64,000 nt of DNA from Triops longicaudatus (taxonomy: Eukaryota; Arthropoda; Branchiopoda; Notostraca; Triopsidae): NCBI GenBank assembly GCA_022885665.1, contig JAGQDJ010000278.1:434001-498000 (forward strand). Reading direction: 5' to 3'. The position numbers were made by a program, and so were the translations under genes. Shown in pieces: positions 33,941 through 46,900 of the stretch. Position 1 is the first letter of the stretch. The number at the start of each line of letters is the position of its first letter. The notes under the pieces are model-generated. The model saw nothing but the letters and a program-made list of their open reading frames with translations, made no database searches and was not told the DNA's origin.

Positions 33941-34917
33941 CTCGTCGATATCAATATTTTAGCTGAACGACTCCTTATTACTTAAAACAATATCGGCAAA
34001 CCTAACAGCTTTCCTCTATCTGTATATAGGGATAGTAGAATCTCGCTAGACAAGGCCTTTTATAACGAACTACCATCTATTCGTAAGTTGTCACGAAGTC
34101 GCAGCTACAGTTATTTAACTGCGTAGAAAATAACTCCAATAACATTAATTTTGGGTACTTCGCATTGTTTCACCTGTCTTCCCCGAGGTTCGTAACACGA
34201 AATCCAGCTCGATTCTTTTTTGAACAGTAGGCCTATGGCACGTACGGCAATACGACATATCCCACAAAAGAAGCTCTTTTTGGTCCATGTGGCGTTGGTG
34301 ACCGAACGACAGGTAGCTTAAAAAGGTTAATCACTATACTTTCACTAGCTAGAGTAATTCGAAACGAATAGGCAATACGACAGCGTCTATGCTACCGAAA
34401 AGAGTTGCGTAAGAGTGAAATGTGACAAGTAAAGCAGTGATTACCGGGTTTCACTGATCAAATAAGACATGGAAAGGAAGACTTTCCGTTGAGCCAGAGG
34501 ATACACGTCCACCGATCGTGCTGTTACAATCTGGTATGGCTGTCTGTGATACATGGAAATCAAGCCTGCCTTAGCACGGGAACATCGTAAATGCAAGCGA
34601 TGACGTGGCATCTACACGATAGTGAACACAAAGAGCATTGTACAACAGAAGAAGTGAACATGGTAGATACTGCTTGTTTGCCTTCTTAAAGTACTCGCGA
34701 TCAAGATGTTCGTTAATCCAGTACACTGTGATTCCCCAGCGGCATCAAAGTTTCTGAAGTATTCTGGGATGTAGCATCCATCTAAAATGTCTTCTAGCCA
34801 ACAAATGGGTAAGGCCCTTAAAAGTAACTTCTCGTGAATCCTATTCTGTTTTTAAAGTGGACGCGTCCAGATGTATTAAACTGTAAAAGAAAATGAACCC
34901 AGAATATAGGGCTATTA
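33941..34917. other. Intergenic, no gene recognised
   Basis: 5' flank of the F-box gene and 3' flank of NOP58. I searched by eye for box C/D or H/ACA motifs and tRNA boxes and saw none that hold together. Confidence 0.4.
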
Positions 34918-36919
34918 TTATTCAGAGGTTTCAGATTTGGTCTTCTTCTTTTTCTTTTTAGATGGTGTTTCTTCAACTGGTGTTTCCATAGCCTCTTCTG
35001 CTTCTTCCGCAGCCTTCTTCTTCTTTTTCTTCTTCTTTTCTGAAACGGGAGCTTCTTCTGCCTCTACCGGGGCTGGCTCTTCTGTGGCCTCCGTCTTCTT
35101 CTTCTTTTTCTTCTTTTCTTCCGTGACCGGTGTGGTTGCCTCTACTTCCGTTTTAATTTTCTTAGGAGTAGCTTCACCGTCAGCATCATCTTCGAACTTG
35201 CGTTTGCCCGTAGGCAATGTGGAATCAGCAGCGGCTTTATACTCCCGAACTTGACTACATTCACCAATAAAAAAACACTGTAAAATCAAAACCATTTTTC
35301 ATGCAATAATCTACATACCTTTTGCTTTCGTATTTGTCAAACTTGGCCTTCTGCTTGCCCGTTCCGGAAATCTTCATGTTACCACCCTCTTCCAATTGTC
35401 TCAATCGAACTTCCAATTTGGCACGATGCTCCATACCAAGGTCAGTGGTTGTATCGTCACCCAACGCGTCAACACGGCAAGCCAAAGCCGCTTTGGCAGC
35501 CAACATACGCGAAACTTTGCCCTTCAACTTGGTCGAGCTCTGGCCTACTAGCTGAGCATGGTAAATAAGACCGTATTTCGGGGTGTCATGCTTGGTTTTC
35601 AAAGCACGGAAAAGGGCTTTTTCGGCACCCAAGATCTGCACCGTGGAAGCAGGGTGCTTGGCCAAATTCATCAGAGAACCTATTAGGAATTTATACATAT
35701 GGATCCTGAAACTTAACAGAATTGTATTTACCAGCATGAGCAATTAAACGGGCGCCGACTAATTCTCCTACTAAAATAGTCAAGTTGGGAGCTACAGCCA
35801 TCATACGGCTTTTCAAGTACTCGTATAACTGAGCGCGGTACTCCGTAATCTCAACCACCTGCACGACAAAAGGAAAGTTACAAGTGTTTTCGTGTATAAT
35901 GCGTATACCTGTTGACAGAGATGTGTAATGTTCAAGATGTCTTCCTCAGAAATTTCAGTGCCCATGGAGATTTCAGCCGCTTCTTTCACTTTTTCTTCCA
36001 ACTCTTCCGGCAAAACTTCAGATAAGTCCGTGGTGGCAGCATTCTGACGAATACCTGTGACAAAATGAGTCATAATGACAACAGCACTCGTAAATTTAAA
36101 ATACATACGCATGGCTTGAACTGTTCGTACGAACGCAAGATTGTCTGTGATAATCTTTCCCAGCTCAGGGAAATGCCAGCCGTACCATTCACGGCAACGC
36201 ATAATGTAATTGTTCAACTCCTTATCCAGGTCATCTAATAAAGAAACGGCTTGTACGATCATCGTATCGATCTTGTCGGGGCTGAACTTGAGCTTGTACC
36301 GGGACAAACTATTTGAAATTGAAATTAATATAATGATGAGGTAATTCAATTGCCAACTTACCTGTGAGCTAAGCCTAATGCCATGGCCGTAACTTCTTTA
36401 CGGGGCAGACCAGTAATAAGACTATCCATTTGGCAACGAATACATCTCATTAGCTCTTGTACATTTGAGTTTGTAACGCAGTTCAATTGCATTTTGTCCT
36501 TTATGGCTGCACCCAGCTTTGCGTCCGCTACAGCTAAAGTCTCTTGCGCTTCCTCACTGATAACGTTTTTCAACATTTTACGCAAGGGCTTGGCTAGTTT
36601 GCCTTCAACTGCAGCTGTTGTGGCGGCAAGAGCCTCGGTCGTGTCTGCGAACTTTTGAAAGTGCTTCAGCTTCACGCTAATATAGAAGAAGCGTGTTAAT
36701 GTAAGCAAACAGTGAGTATTTATTAGTACATTTTTCCTGCTTTTTCGGGAGACTGGAAATCTTCAAACAAATTATCAGACTGTTGCAGCTTTTTCTCGTC
36801 AAGTAACTAAAACGAGCGAACGGGCGTTATTTGTAATTAACCATTTAGTCTATTTTCGAGCTTGCGTAACTTACTTTAAACACAGCATATCCTGCTGCTG
36901 TTTCAAATAAAACCAACAT
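34918..36919 (-). CDS. NOP58: NOP58, core box C/D snoRNP protein
   Basis: NOP58 is a core protein of box C/D snoRNPs, which guide rRNA 2'-O-methylation in the nucleolus. The start MLVLFETAAGYAVFK at 36919 is the family N-terminus. It is followed by the NOP5 N-terminal domain, the coiled coil, and the Nop/SnoaL-type domain with VAPNLTILVGELVGARLIAHAGSL, KHPASTVQILGAEKALFRALK and THDTPKYGLIYHAQLVGQ-like strands (here KTKHDTPKYGLIYHAQL). The C-terminal tail carries alternating lysine runs and acidic stretches (KKKKKKK blocks separated by EE-rich spacers), the KKE-type tail expected for NOP58 and absent from archaeal Nop5. Introns are short (about 45-80 bp). I looked for intronic snoRNAs, which NOP58 hosts in some animals, and saw none convincing. 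Confidence 0.96.
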
Positions 36920-39900
36920 GGTGATAGATTGTATTCGTTAATGTCGCCACAAAAAGTTAAATGTAGGAGAATCTAACACAATTTCCCCAGAAAATCCAGC
37001 ACGTGGGCACGCGGCAGCACGAGAGCCGCGAATAGGTTGAGTGTCAGTCTAGATAGCGATACCTTTCTACCACAACTGTTGGCTTGTGAATCTCGTAAGT
37101 CGGTGCAAATTGGGTAGCGTAGCGTGGACAATAAATTTCCATATTTTTTTATTCTGACAAAAAAATCAATTTCTAAAACTTTCATTGCCAGTATTACCAC
37201 TCTCGTCGATACCTATTTCAAAAATACCATTTTATTGTAATAAATTATTATACTTTTAAGTTGGATTTTTTTCACGTACTAAACCCTAACTATGAAATCC
37301 GGTTACCTTTTGCACTATGCAATTTATATCCGAATTCTACAACGAAAAATAAAAAGCAAATAAAATGAATATATTCTATAAAAAAGTGAAAAAACGTAAG
37401 CCTTAGCGTTCCGTATTGTGGTACCGCTTTTCGATGCGGACAAGTTGGGAGAACTCGAAGTGAATACAAGAAAGTGCGGGTAAAAGGTGTGCATTCAATT
37501 ACCCCGTACCTATAGGGGTAGGTAAAGGTAGGTAGGTGTTCGGTAAACCACCAGTTTATGTAATGAATATAATTTTGACTAGAGTTTTGACTTTACGCGT
37601 AATGAAAAATAAAGAACAGAAAAGTGTGAACACTTTTCCTTCATTACCTACAAATGGAACTTACAATTGTGTGTAAAAACGATCAAGATCATTTGTTATA
37701 GTCACGTTATACTCTTGAGTCCTTAATATGAACCCAATGCTTGACATAGTCAACTGCCAACCTCACTTATTTCCCGAAAGAAGCTGTATTCTTCACCATT
37801 TTTTTTTCAAATATTTTTCAAATATTTGAAAACTTTTATTCAATACTCTTACGAGACAAAAAATCAAGTTTCTTGCAGTGGTTTAAAAGCCAGTCAAAAC
37901 TCTACGTAATATATCTCCGGTCAGTTTCCATTCTCTAGTAGGTGAGTATTCTTTTGTTCAGAAATCATGAATTTTTGTTACTTTTCCGTCGTGTTACTAT
38001 TGATATTCGAAAAACGTTATTCGAAGTGAGATAAGGAAAAAAATCATCTGCGGTAGACACCCAAGTATGTTAACTACCTAACTTCGAAAGGTATAGAAAA
38101 TTTTATTTATTGCAATTTTCTCAAACGTCTTCAAAATAGGCATTTTGAAAATGTGATCCAAAGTCCTACTACTTGGGGGAAAGGGTACTAATGAATTTTC
38201 ACAACGGAACGGAAAAAAAGGGAAAAGTCCAATTAAAAATATGTGCAACGAAGTGCAGTGTATCAGGTATAAGGCTTTTTATGAAAAAAAAATAGTCCAA
38301 ACAAATACGCCGAACGCTAACTGTAAGACACTGTTTGGGGCGGGTAAAAAACATTCAAAAGAGTTTAACGTAAGACGCACCGGCGAGGCATGAAATGTCT
38401 TAAATTAATTAATTCAACAACCACAAAGTAGAATGAAGGGCAAATTGTCAGAAATGGTTAGAGCAGTATGTAAACAATGTCAGGATCTGAGACTAGTTAA
38501 CAATAAGTAATTGAACTGAAAATACGTTTGGCGGAGTTTACATCACAGTCGGAGTTGACACCTCCTCTACAGTTATTGACATTATTAATTTTGAATATCG
38601 AGTAGCATCTACGACAAGTGTGCTTTCCAATTCTTATGTATGGTAAAACTGCATACTATACCAATCATTATCTTATTTTATAAGTAATAGGCAATGTGTT
38701 CACCACGAGAGACTAGGAAACTTATTCTACAAATCAATTCTGATTTCGTTCTTTAGGTATTGAAGGTCTGGCGGGTACTTCTCATTCTATATTTTGACTG
38801 ATAATGATGAACTAGTTACCAGCTAAGTGTTCGGATTTGTTCGTACATTTAGGTGACTATTTATTTAAGTGGATAAATTTAACCAGTCCAAAGGGTATAA
38901 TGGAGATAGTCTCGAGCAGACGCGAGAAAGGGGCCCCAAGATTAATTCAAGGTAGCACTTGATACTAATCTTCACAGTACACAGTTCAGATTTAGACTTC
39001 CATACGGCAGAAGCACTAGTACAATGCCTATATTTTCAAAGCGTATATCTTGGTTTTTCCGTACGATAGCCGTTCGTGCATAGTCATTGCCAAATTGCTA
39101 TTTACACAGATTTACAGATACGGAAGCTGATTTAAGATTTTTTCACATTTAAATTGCAAGAACTCGCCTCTAGAAAATCTGCTTTTTGAAAAAAAACTAC
39201 AGTAAGAAAGAAAAAGTAGAATATGACACTCCATATTGCTCATAAAGGATATAAGGGACCGATTAAGTACTAGAAGGACAAAATTCGCATCTCTGATTGT
39301 GCAAGCATTTAAAGTACACACACTCAAGAAAATACCCCGCTAACTGTCAAATGGCAACTGTGCAATTACCGTTTGTTTGCTTTCTATTGAACTTTGCTTT
39401 CTAAGCAGAAATACAAGAAAATATATATAGCAGGTGTTTCTGTTATTAGGCTCAGCAGGATATATGACTTCCCGTCTATAAAAGAACTTCAAATGTTTAA
39501 CCTTGAAAATAGCTACTCTTCACGGCCTGATCACATGAACCATAAGTAAAATAGATCCGAAAATTGGGTCCGGCTTCTTATCTATAAGGCGGTGATTGTC
39601 AAGATGGGACCTTTGAAGGGAGATATGGCTTTGTCTTCACAGGGAATCGACGATTGCATATCGGGTACACTATGTAATCCGATTTTTTTTTTATTTTATT
39701 TAATAATGAGCATCAGAGAGCTGTCGTTTTTATTGACGTACAAGTCTGAGAAACTATGACGTTCGTTCAAGTCATTCAACTTTTTGTATGCTTCAGTAAA
39801 GCCGAAAATTTAACTTTACAACTCGCCTAAAAGTTGTACAAATTTTCATAAAAGTAATAGTGTTTTGTATAGCATTTTTTATTTATAGACTGGTATTTTT

Positions 39901-40010
39901 CACGTAGGTGCTTTATTTAGTTAGTGGATATATTTTTCTGTGCATACTTTCCTTACGTTTTTCCAGTTTAGCCGTTTCGTCACTATTCTGTACAAGTTCA
40001 CAGTAGAAAG
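36920..40010. other. Gene-poor AT-rich interval
   Basis: About 3 kb upstream of NOP58 without a recognisable gene. It contains a short GGTAGGTA run near 37,510-37,540, many A/T homopolymers, and open frames under 76 residues without conserved content. Confidence 0.45.
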
Positions 40011-40494
40011 CTATTCATTCCTCCATTCTGCGGTACGCTCTTCAAAAATTTCCTGACAAAGGTTAGGATTTTGCTGGAAGACCTTTTGTGATTCTAGTTG
40101 AATTATTCTTTCAGATTCTTTACTTAACGTAGTCATAATCTGTAATTACTCTGTACAAAAAAAAGTAATTCCATTTTTAGAAATTTAGTGATACAGGTTG
40201 CATGGTTTTGGATATGTCGCTTAATGGGGCGATCTAAAACAACGATGTTTCTGTATAACACGTTTTCTCGCAGCATGGGTACGGCGTCTATCCCATACAA
40301 GCAATATAAGAGAGTTTCTACCGTTAGTTTATTACAAAATGCTCAGTCGTATTTAGGCCGTCTAACCTTTCGTAGGGTCTGGCTTGACCCCAGGACTGGT
40401 CCATCGTCGATTTCTTGGAAGACTTGACAATTTTATGCAAGTCATCCGGGGTGACAAACTTGAGTGTTAAGTGGCCGAGGAAATGGAAGAAACT
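40011..40494 (-). other. Unidentified coding-like cluster (possible small or decayed gene)
   Basis: Three overlapping minus-strand open frames look protein-like but match nothing I recognise. One (40494-40324) includes FVTPDDLHKIVKSSKK and RPYERLDGL. The next (40347-40133) includes LTVETLLYCLYGIDAVPMLR and VLDRPIKRHIQNHATC. The third (40136-40011) begins MTTLSKESERIIQLESQKVF and ends EERTAEWRNE, which looks helical. They follow one another with frame changes and could be exons or a frameshifted relic. No clean splice solution was found. Confidence 0.3.
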
Positions 40495-40768
40495 AGGCTG
40501 GAAGGCTGCTCTTCGGCCGGTTGTGTAATACCAAATATTTCAAAAGTGATGATTCAGTGTCGTTAATATTTTTGCTCCGAAGCCCAAATGCAAATGGCTA
40601 AAGTCTTGAATACCCTACATTACGCAAATATCAGTGCAACTTTTTACTTGTTTAAGCGTGCTTCACAAAGACATTTGAAGTTGTTTAGTCCGCTAGTGCT
40701 CCCTTTACACAACGTTGACCGCTTCTTTCGTCGTATTCAATCTGTCTGCTTTTTGGAAGTCAAAGATG

Positions 40769-41078
40769 CAGTAGAACTCCGATTTTGACAACCGATCGAG
40801 AACCGGATGGTAGTTGACAAAATCAGATTTTTTTTAAAATGTAATGGGAAATTTGTACAAAAAATCGAGACCGGAAAAATAACTTACATAAAGTAATTTC
40901 GATGCATGAACTATACTCTTGAGAGACTGTTTTGATATATTTCGTATTTTATCGGACTAAATACTTCAAAACCAAAAAAAAAAAAATACATATAATAAAC
41001 TAAGACAAATTAGTGCGGAGGCGATTGACATAATCGGGAGTTTTTATGATTGGGGTTGACAAAATTGGAGTTCTAGTG
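40769..41078. mobile_element. Tigger/pogo-like MITE (310 bp)
   Basis: The ends are inverted repeats of about 25 bp with 22 matches; the left begins CAGTAGAACTCC and the right, reversed, begins CACTAGAACTCC. The right flank is TA and the left flank TG, close to the TA duplication of Tc1/mariner-pogo elements. Sub-terminal copies of TTGACAAAATC occur on both sides. There is no transposase inside. Confidence 0.65.
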
Positions 41079-41889
41079 TAGTCAAAGCTTACTGTTTCCT
41101 GAGTATCTTTTGTAAGGTTTAAGCTTTTAGAACTCGCGTGTCCTCTGAAGACCTTTTGCCAAAAATTATCAGCATCAGGTAATAATTTTATTAAACTCAG
41201 GCACCATTGAATTTGCTAAAAAAAAAACGAAAAAGAAAACGAAACTTGAGTGTAACTACTGTACTAGAAATTAAAAATTAGGAACTAGAGATTAGGTCTA
41301 TATACTGATTACTTCAAGTACTCCCACTTTGTAAGCGTACGATAAGAGCGGTGGCCGTGATTTGAAGCCACTGAAGGGAGATTCAATTCGTAACTCTGGT
41401 AGTAGAACGTTTTAAATAAAAGTGAAACAAATGTTAATGCATTCTGTGATTGTTTTACGCAACTCTTCTTAAAAATAAAAACATCTGCACAAGTTCAACC
41501 ATTTTGAACGTTTTCTTCTTTTAGCTACTTTCTACAGGCGAGATTTACTGGAGAGAACTTCGAACTCTTGCACTTTGACAGCTTCGGAAATGTACCTTTA
41601 CTAAGACACAGTGTGTCGTCGTTATTATTATTCTTTTTTTTCGTTACTGCCGCTTCTATAGTGATAAGAAGGCCTTACTGACCACACAGCATGCTACCAT
41701 ATATACTAGGAATGGAAGTATGATATTCACATTCTTCTCTGTGCTGCAGAGTAGAGGAGTCGTACGTCTTCTTCAAACTTTAATTTGTCATCAAAGAGCT
41801 GTACGGAGTAAAGTAAGACTAGACCCACACTTAGCTTAAGCCTTTTTTTTTATATAGATATATATATATATATTATATCACGTTGCAGA
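41079..41889. other. 5' flank of the sulfotransferase gene
   Basis: No coding signal. A T-run followed by a (TA)n stretch at about 41,846-41,878 lies just before an acceptor (TTGCAG) immediately upstream of the ATG, so a non-coding first exon farther upstream is likely. Confidence 0.45.
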
Positions 41890-43281
41890 ATGGTTTATTC
41901 AAAACCGCACCAATTAAATCTGGTTGGCACCCCTCTGACGGAAGACAGGCAAAAAGCTGTCAAGAAAGACTTTCCGGGATATGCCGAGGGACTTCATAAA
42001 GGCATCCCGGGAAACATTATAATGACTCCAAAATATTTTCGACATGCTGAAGATATTTATAACATACAACTTCGCACGGATGATATATGGATAGTTACAT
42101 ATCCGAAGTCTGGTAAGCAATGAGTTTGATCATTTGTTTCTTTGCTTTGGAAGTGCACAATTTTAGTTCATCTTAACACTTTGCAATTTACTCGAAGGTT
42201 CGCATTGGATGCAAGAAGTTGCTTGGTTGATTTCCAATGATTGCGATTATGAGGGTGCTAAAGTTGGCCTGGAGCGACGAGTCCCGCTGTTGGAGTAAAT
42301 CTTGATAGTAGATTTGGAAATCACCTTGGTTAATTACGGGCTTTCCCAAGGCGTGAATTACTGATTAGTCCACCGACTTCAACCCTAAACGATTGTAACT
42401 CGGGAATTCCCATTATAAATACTGACTATCGAGAGAAGATAAGGATGTTCAACGAGAGACCTTCGCCAAGGATAACGCTGACACACTTGCCCATTCATTT
42501 ACTTCCACCAAATATACTACAAACGTGCAAAGTAATACTAATTTGAAATTTTCGAAAAACTAATTTTTTTTTAAGGTAATTTACGTTGCTCGCAATCCGA
42601 AAGATGTTTGCGTATCCTATTATCATCATCATAAAAAGCTTCTTCGTGAGGTTCTTGCTCAGTGTCCCATGCATGGATACCAGAATGACTTTAATAAATT
42701 CGCAGAGTACTTTATGCGAGACGAAGGTATTTCTTACCACGTTTGATTCCACGTTACAATCGTAGATAAAAACTTGCTTTTCCTGTAGTTCTCTATTCGC
42801 CGTATTTCCCTCATGTCTTGGAAGCATGGAACCTAAGAAAAAATCCCAATATGCACTTCGTATTCTTTGAAGATATGAAACATGTAACTATAGCTTAAAA
42901 TAACTCAATTACTGTACCGTCTTACCTTCTCCAAAGTCTTTGTCAGATGAGCTAAAAAGACTGGCGGCGTTTTTCGGGAAATATTATAACGAAGAAGACA
43001 TTGAAAAATTGGCACAACACGTGGACTTTGACCAGCAAGTTCGTAATCTTGCGGTTAATCAAAATCAAGCTTTCCTGAGAAAAGGTACCTTCGAACAAGT
43101 CTCAGTTCAAAGATTACAGTACTGATAACGTTTGTTTGATTTGGGTTTGGAAGGTCAAGTTGGTGATTGGAAAAACCATTTATCTGCCGAGTTGTCCAGC
43201 CGTATGGATGCATGGATCAGTGACAACTTAGCAGGCACCGATCTGACATTTGTAAGCCACAGTTCCGAAGAGCGCAATTAA
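41890..43281 (+). CDS. Cytosolic sulfotransferase (SULT family)
   Basis: This enzyme transfers sulfate from PAPS to hydroxyl or amine groups of small molecules; arthropod members act in detoxification and hormone metabolism. Seven exons (41890-42112, 42198-42294, 42351-42531, 42576-42726, 42789-42883, 42937-43084, 43154-43281) give 340 residues. The PAPS 5'-phosphosulfate loop is TYPKSGSHWMQE. The catalytic-histidine region reads RITLTHLPIHLLP. The 3'-phosphate motif is VIYVARNPKDVCVSYYHH. The C-terminal PAPS motif is RKGQVGDWKNHL. All hallmark residues are intact and the length is within the usual range. The vertebrate-type KxxxTVxxxE dimer motif is not clear. Substrate cannot be predicted. 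Confidence 0.93.
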
Positions 43282-43417
43282 CCAGTCACACTATCTGTCA
43301 TTTACTTCAGTTATTAATTCATGAATCATTCAGTGAATACTTTGTATCGAAATCATTTATTTTGAATTACTACCATTGTTCAAGATCGTGACTTATGTAA
43401 TCATATAAAAATACTTT

Positions 43418-43423
43418 AATAAA
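43418..43423 (+). terminator. Polyadenylation signal of the sulfotransferase gene
   Basis: AATAAA lies about 137 bp after the stop codon in AT-rich sequence, a normal position for a 3' UTR end signal. Confidence 0.5.
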
Positions 43424-43922
43424 GATAATCGGACGACTTTGTTTTAATTTTCATGGTTATTTTAGATAATGATTGGGAAAACGAAGAATTGAGACGTTGA
43501 AATCAGATCCACATTAAGCTTCAAATTTTGCGCCCTCTTTGTTCAGAAATCGATTATAAGCCAAAATTGATACATACAGCTTGATGTTGATATTTTTTGT
43601 GGTTTAGCAGAAGAAAAAAGTTTTCTCGACTGGAACTTGTGTGTTCTGTTGATTTTGCTCAGTAATGATTTGAAGGGTGTGTCAGATTTAAAAATTGAGC
43701 GTAAAAGGCTTGTTATGAAACAATTATGTTCGCATAAACGATGTTTTGTTAACCAGTGTTCGACTTGTTGAATTTTCGAAAGTGCCCACCTGAAAATTGC
43801 TTGAATTTACTCTGTGATAGATAGTAACTACTATCCCGTATAGTCGTCTCTCTTTGTCGTTTCTCGCTAGATAATTAGTTCGTTGGGGCACTTGAAAAGC
43901 TTTATATGCAAATTTTTACAAC
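43424..43922. other. 5' region of the PLC gamma gene
   Basis: Short intergenic interval holding the promoter and leader of the following gene. No TATA box or other element stands out. Confidence 0.4.
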
Positions 43923-46900
43923 ATGGCTTCCAACGGCACAATCAACTCGTTCAGTTTTACCTTGCCAACATCGGGTGCACTGAACAGGAATTTTTCAGTC
44001 CCGGCATATGATGGGCTGCCATCACCTGTAGTGCTGATGCCTAAACGGCCTAATCCAGGCATAGATCAAGGCTTTCGCCCGGAAATGGAGCATATAGTTA
44101 GTCAACTCGAGCTCGGTGCCGTTGTACACAAATTTTTTGTGGGCAAGTCTTCGAGACCAGATCGACGAAGCTTGAGAGTTAAACGGGAAACTCGACAAGT
44201 TGTATGGCTTCGGTTTATGGCGGAAAAGAATGTTGTTGATGGAGCGGGTACGTCTCCTTTATAAATTTTACGGTCATTTTAAACTGACATTTATCGGTTA
44301 TAGTTGATCTGCGCGAGATTAAGGAAATTCGCGTTGGGAAGGACTCTAAAGAGTTTGAGCGATGGTCCGATGAATCTGCCAAGTTCGACCATTCGCAATG
44401 TTTGGTTGTATTCTACGGTCATGCGTTTCGCCTGAAGACTATGTCGATAGCAAGTAATGTACAAGATAATAAAAAATACAGCTATGACATCTGTATGTTC
44501 AACAACTTTTATCTTAGCTATGAATGATCAAGCTTGCCAGTTGTGGGTTTCTGGGTTGAAATACTTAGCCGAGGATACAGTCACAGCTCCATATCCGGTG
44601 CAAGTAGATAGATGGTTGTGGAAAAAGTTTTACACATTACTTCGTTCGGACACCGGTGACAATCGACGCTCAACGTAACTTCTATATGATTTGCTGTGAA
44701 TATTATCCTGCATTAGTGACGCATGTTCTTTTTAGAGTTACATTAAAAGAAGTAAAAAACTGGTTTCCTACAGTGGGTTACAAGATCTCCAGTAGCCGCT
44801 TGCGCGAGTTTTGCTTAGAGCTTGATTGCGATGAAAGAAGCAATTTGTCTTTTGATGAGTTCACAACACTAGTCCGCAAACTAATTTACGACGGGGACGT
44901 AAGTTGCATTTTTATGACTTCTTCCTTGGTTTCACTGTTTTCACTCTTCTTTCTTTTAGTTATTTCGGACACTTTTTAGCACGTACTCCTCGGAAGAGGG
45001 CAAAGTGACCTTCCAGGATTTTCGGAAGTTTTTGAGCCAAGAACAACAAGATCCCTTAGTGGAGAACACTTCAAGGTTGTGCGCTGTTTTACACCATTAT
45101 TTGCAAAATCCCAGCCGGCATGTGCAGCAACCCTACCTCACCCATCAAGAGGTATGCATTTGACATGGGGGTAGTGGAGGGAAATGCAAGTCAATTCAGT
45201 TCCAATTCTGGAAATTTTCTAAAGTTGATTCTATAAAACCAAGCGAATAGTACAATTTCAGTGTACTGTGAAGTGTTCACATTCAGATTGTGTTGAAACG
45301 GTAGCTTAAATCAAAGAATTTTCTCGTTTCTATTACCTCGGTGCTGTGTGAAGCTAGCAAGTGAGCATAGCACGACAGGAGTTACACAAGTATGTTTCAA
45401 GTAAGTCTTTTTTTCGTTGCTACTGGCTGTCAGTTACGTTATAGTTGAACTCAAGCAGAACTGAAACCGTAGTCCAAGGCAAATCACTTTCAGTCGAGTA
45501 AAATTATACAACATAATAGATATTGACGGATATGATCGGTTGTAAGCCAAGTAGCGGAATTGAATCAAATGGAATATAACTGAGTTTAAGTTAAATGCAC
45601 CAAGTTGACGTGAGTTGTGCCTAGCGTTGATATAGATAGACTTCCGCTGGATGGAAAACTCACATTGATTTTATTACCTCTTTTCCAGTTTTTGGACTAT
45701 TTGTTCTCGAAAGAAAATTCGGTTTGGGATCCTCAGCATGATGAAGTTAATCAGGATATGGATAGGCCATTATCGCATTATTGGATAGCATCATCGCACA
45801 ATACGTAAATTCAAAACAAAGGAGTTGGGAAAATAAATAATAATTATGATTATTTTTGTGCTTTTCTGTAGGTATTTGACAGGCGATCAGTGGAATAGTG
45901 AATCCTCTGTTGAAGCTTATGCGCGGTGTTTACTTCAGGGTTGTCGCTGTATTGAGCTAGATTGTTGGGATGGCCCAGACGGCATGCCTTTTATTTACCA
46001 TGGCCATACGCTAACAACCAAAATCAAGTTTATTGACGTTATTCAGACAATTAAAAAATACGCTTTTATTAAATCAGAGTAAGCCTCTGTTCTGTTACCG
46101 TAGCTGTTGCATTTTTCAGTCAATGAGCGCTTCCGTTTTGCAGGTACCCCGTCATTTTGTCAATTGAGGATCATTGCACATTACCTCAGCAAAGGAAAAT
46201 GGCAGCAGCCTTTGTAGAAGTGTTCGGAAACGATCTTCTCACCAGACCAGTTGATCGTAACGAAGAATCCTTGCCTTCACCTTCTGCCTTAAAGAGAAAA
46301 ATTATTATCAAGCACAAAAAGCTTAAAATGCCTGATGGGGCGCTAGCCATGGAAGAGCCAACTACCCCTGGTTTAAGCCGACAAGATGAATCCTGTAATC
46401 TATTTACTGAATCAAATCCGTAGTCTTACCTTTTATGTTGTCTTCTTTAGTGGGTGATCTGGATCTATCAAACTTCGACAAAAATGGTATCCTTTACATG
46501 GAAGATATGATAGAACATGGGCGATGGGTTCCTCACTTCTTTGCTCTGAATGAGCACGTAATGCATTATACTGAAGTGCAGCAGGAGCCTCATGACGCAG
46601 ACGATGATGAAGAAGATACCGAAAGCAATATCAATCGTGAAGTATGAAAAAATAGCGTCATATATATGAATATTAATAAAAAACACACACACACAGGGAG
46701 TTCCTAACGAAGAGTTGCATATTATGGAAAAGTGGTTTCATGGCAGAATTAACCGAAACGAAGCGGAAAGCTTAGTGCTTCAACATGCCCATTTAGGAGA
46801 TGGAGCCTTTTTAGTTCGCAATAGTGAAAATTTTGTGGGAGATCATACTTTGTGCTTCTTGTAAGCCGTTTATTCTTTGCTACACGTATTGTAAACTTTT

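Noticed and set aside
34937..35254. Plus-strand frame rich in Phe and Ser
   Set aside because: It is the antisense of the lysine/glutamate tail of NOP58; the Phe runs mirror the Lys codons.
40561..40768. Minus-strand traces read as a decayed pogo transposase next to the MITE
   Set aside because: Resemblance rests on a few scattered residues with several stops; too weak to call.
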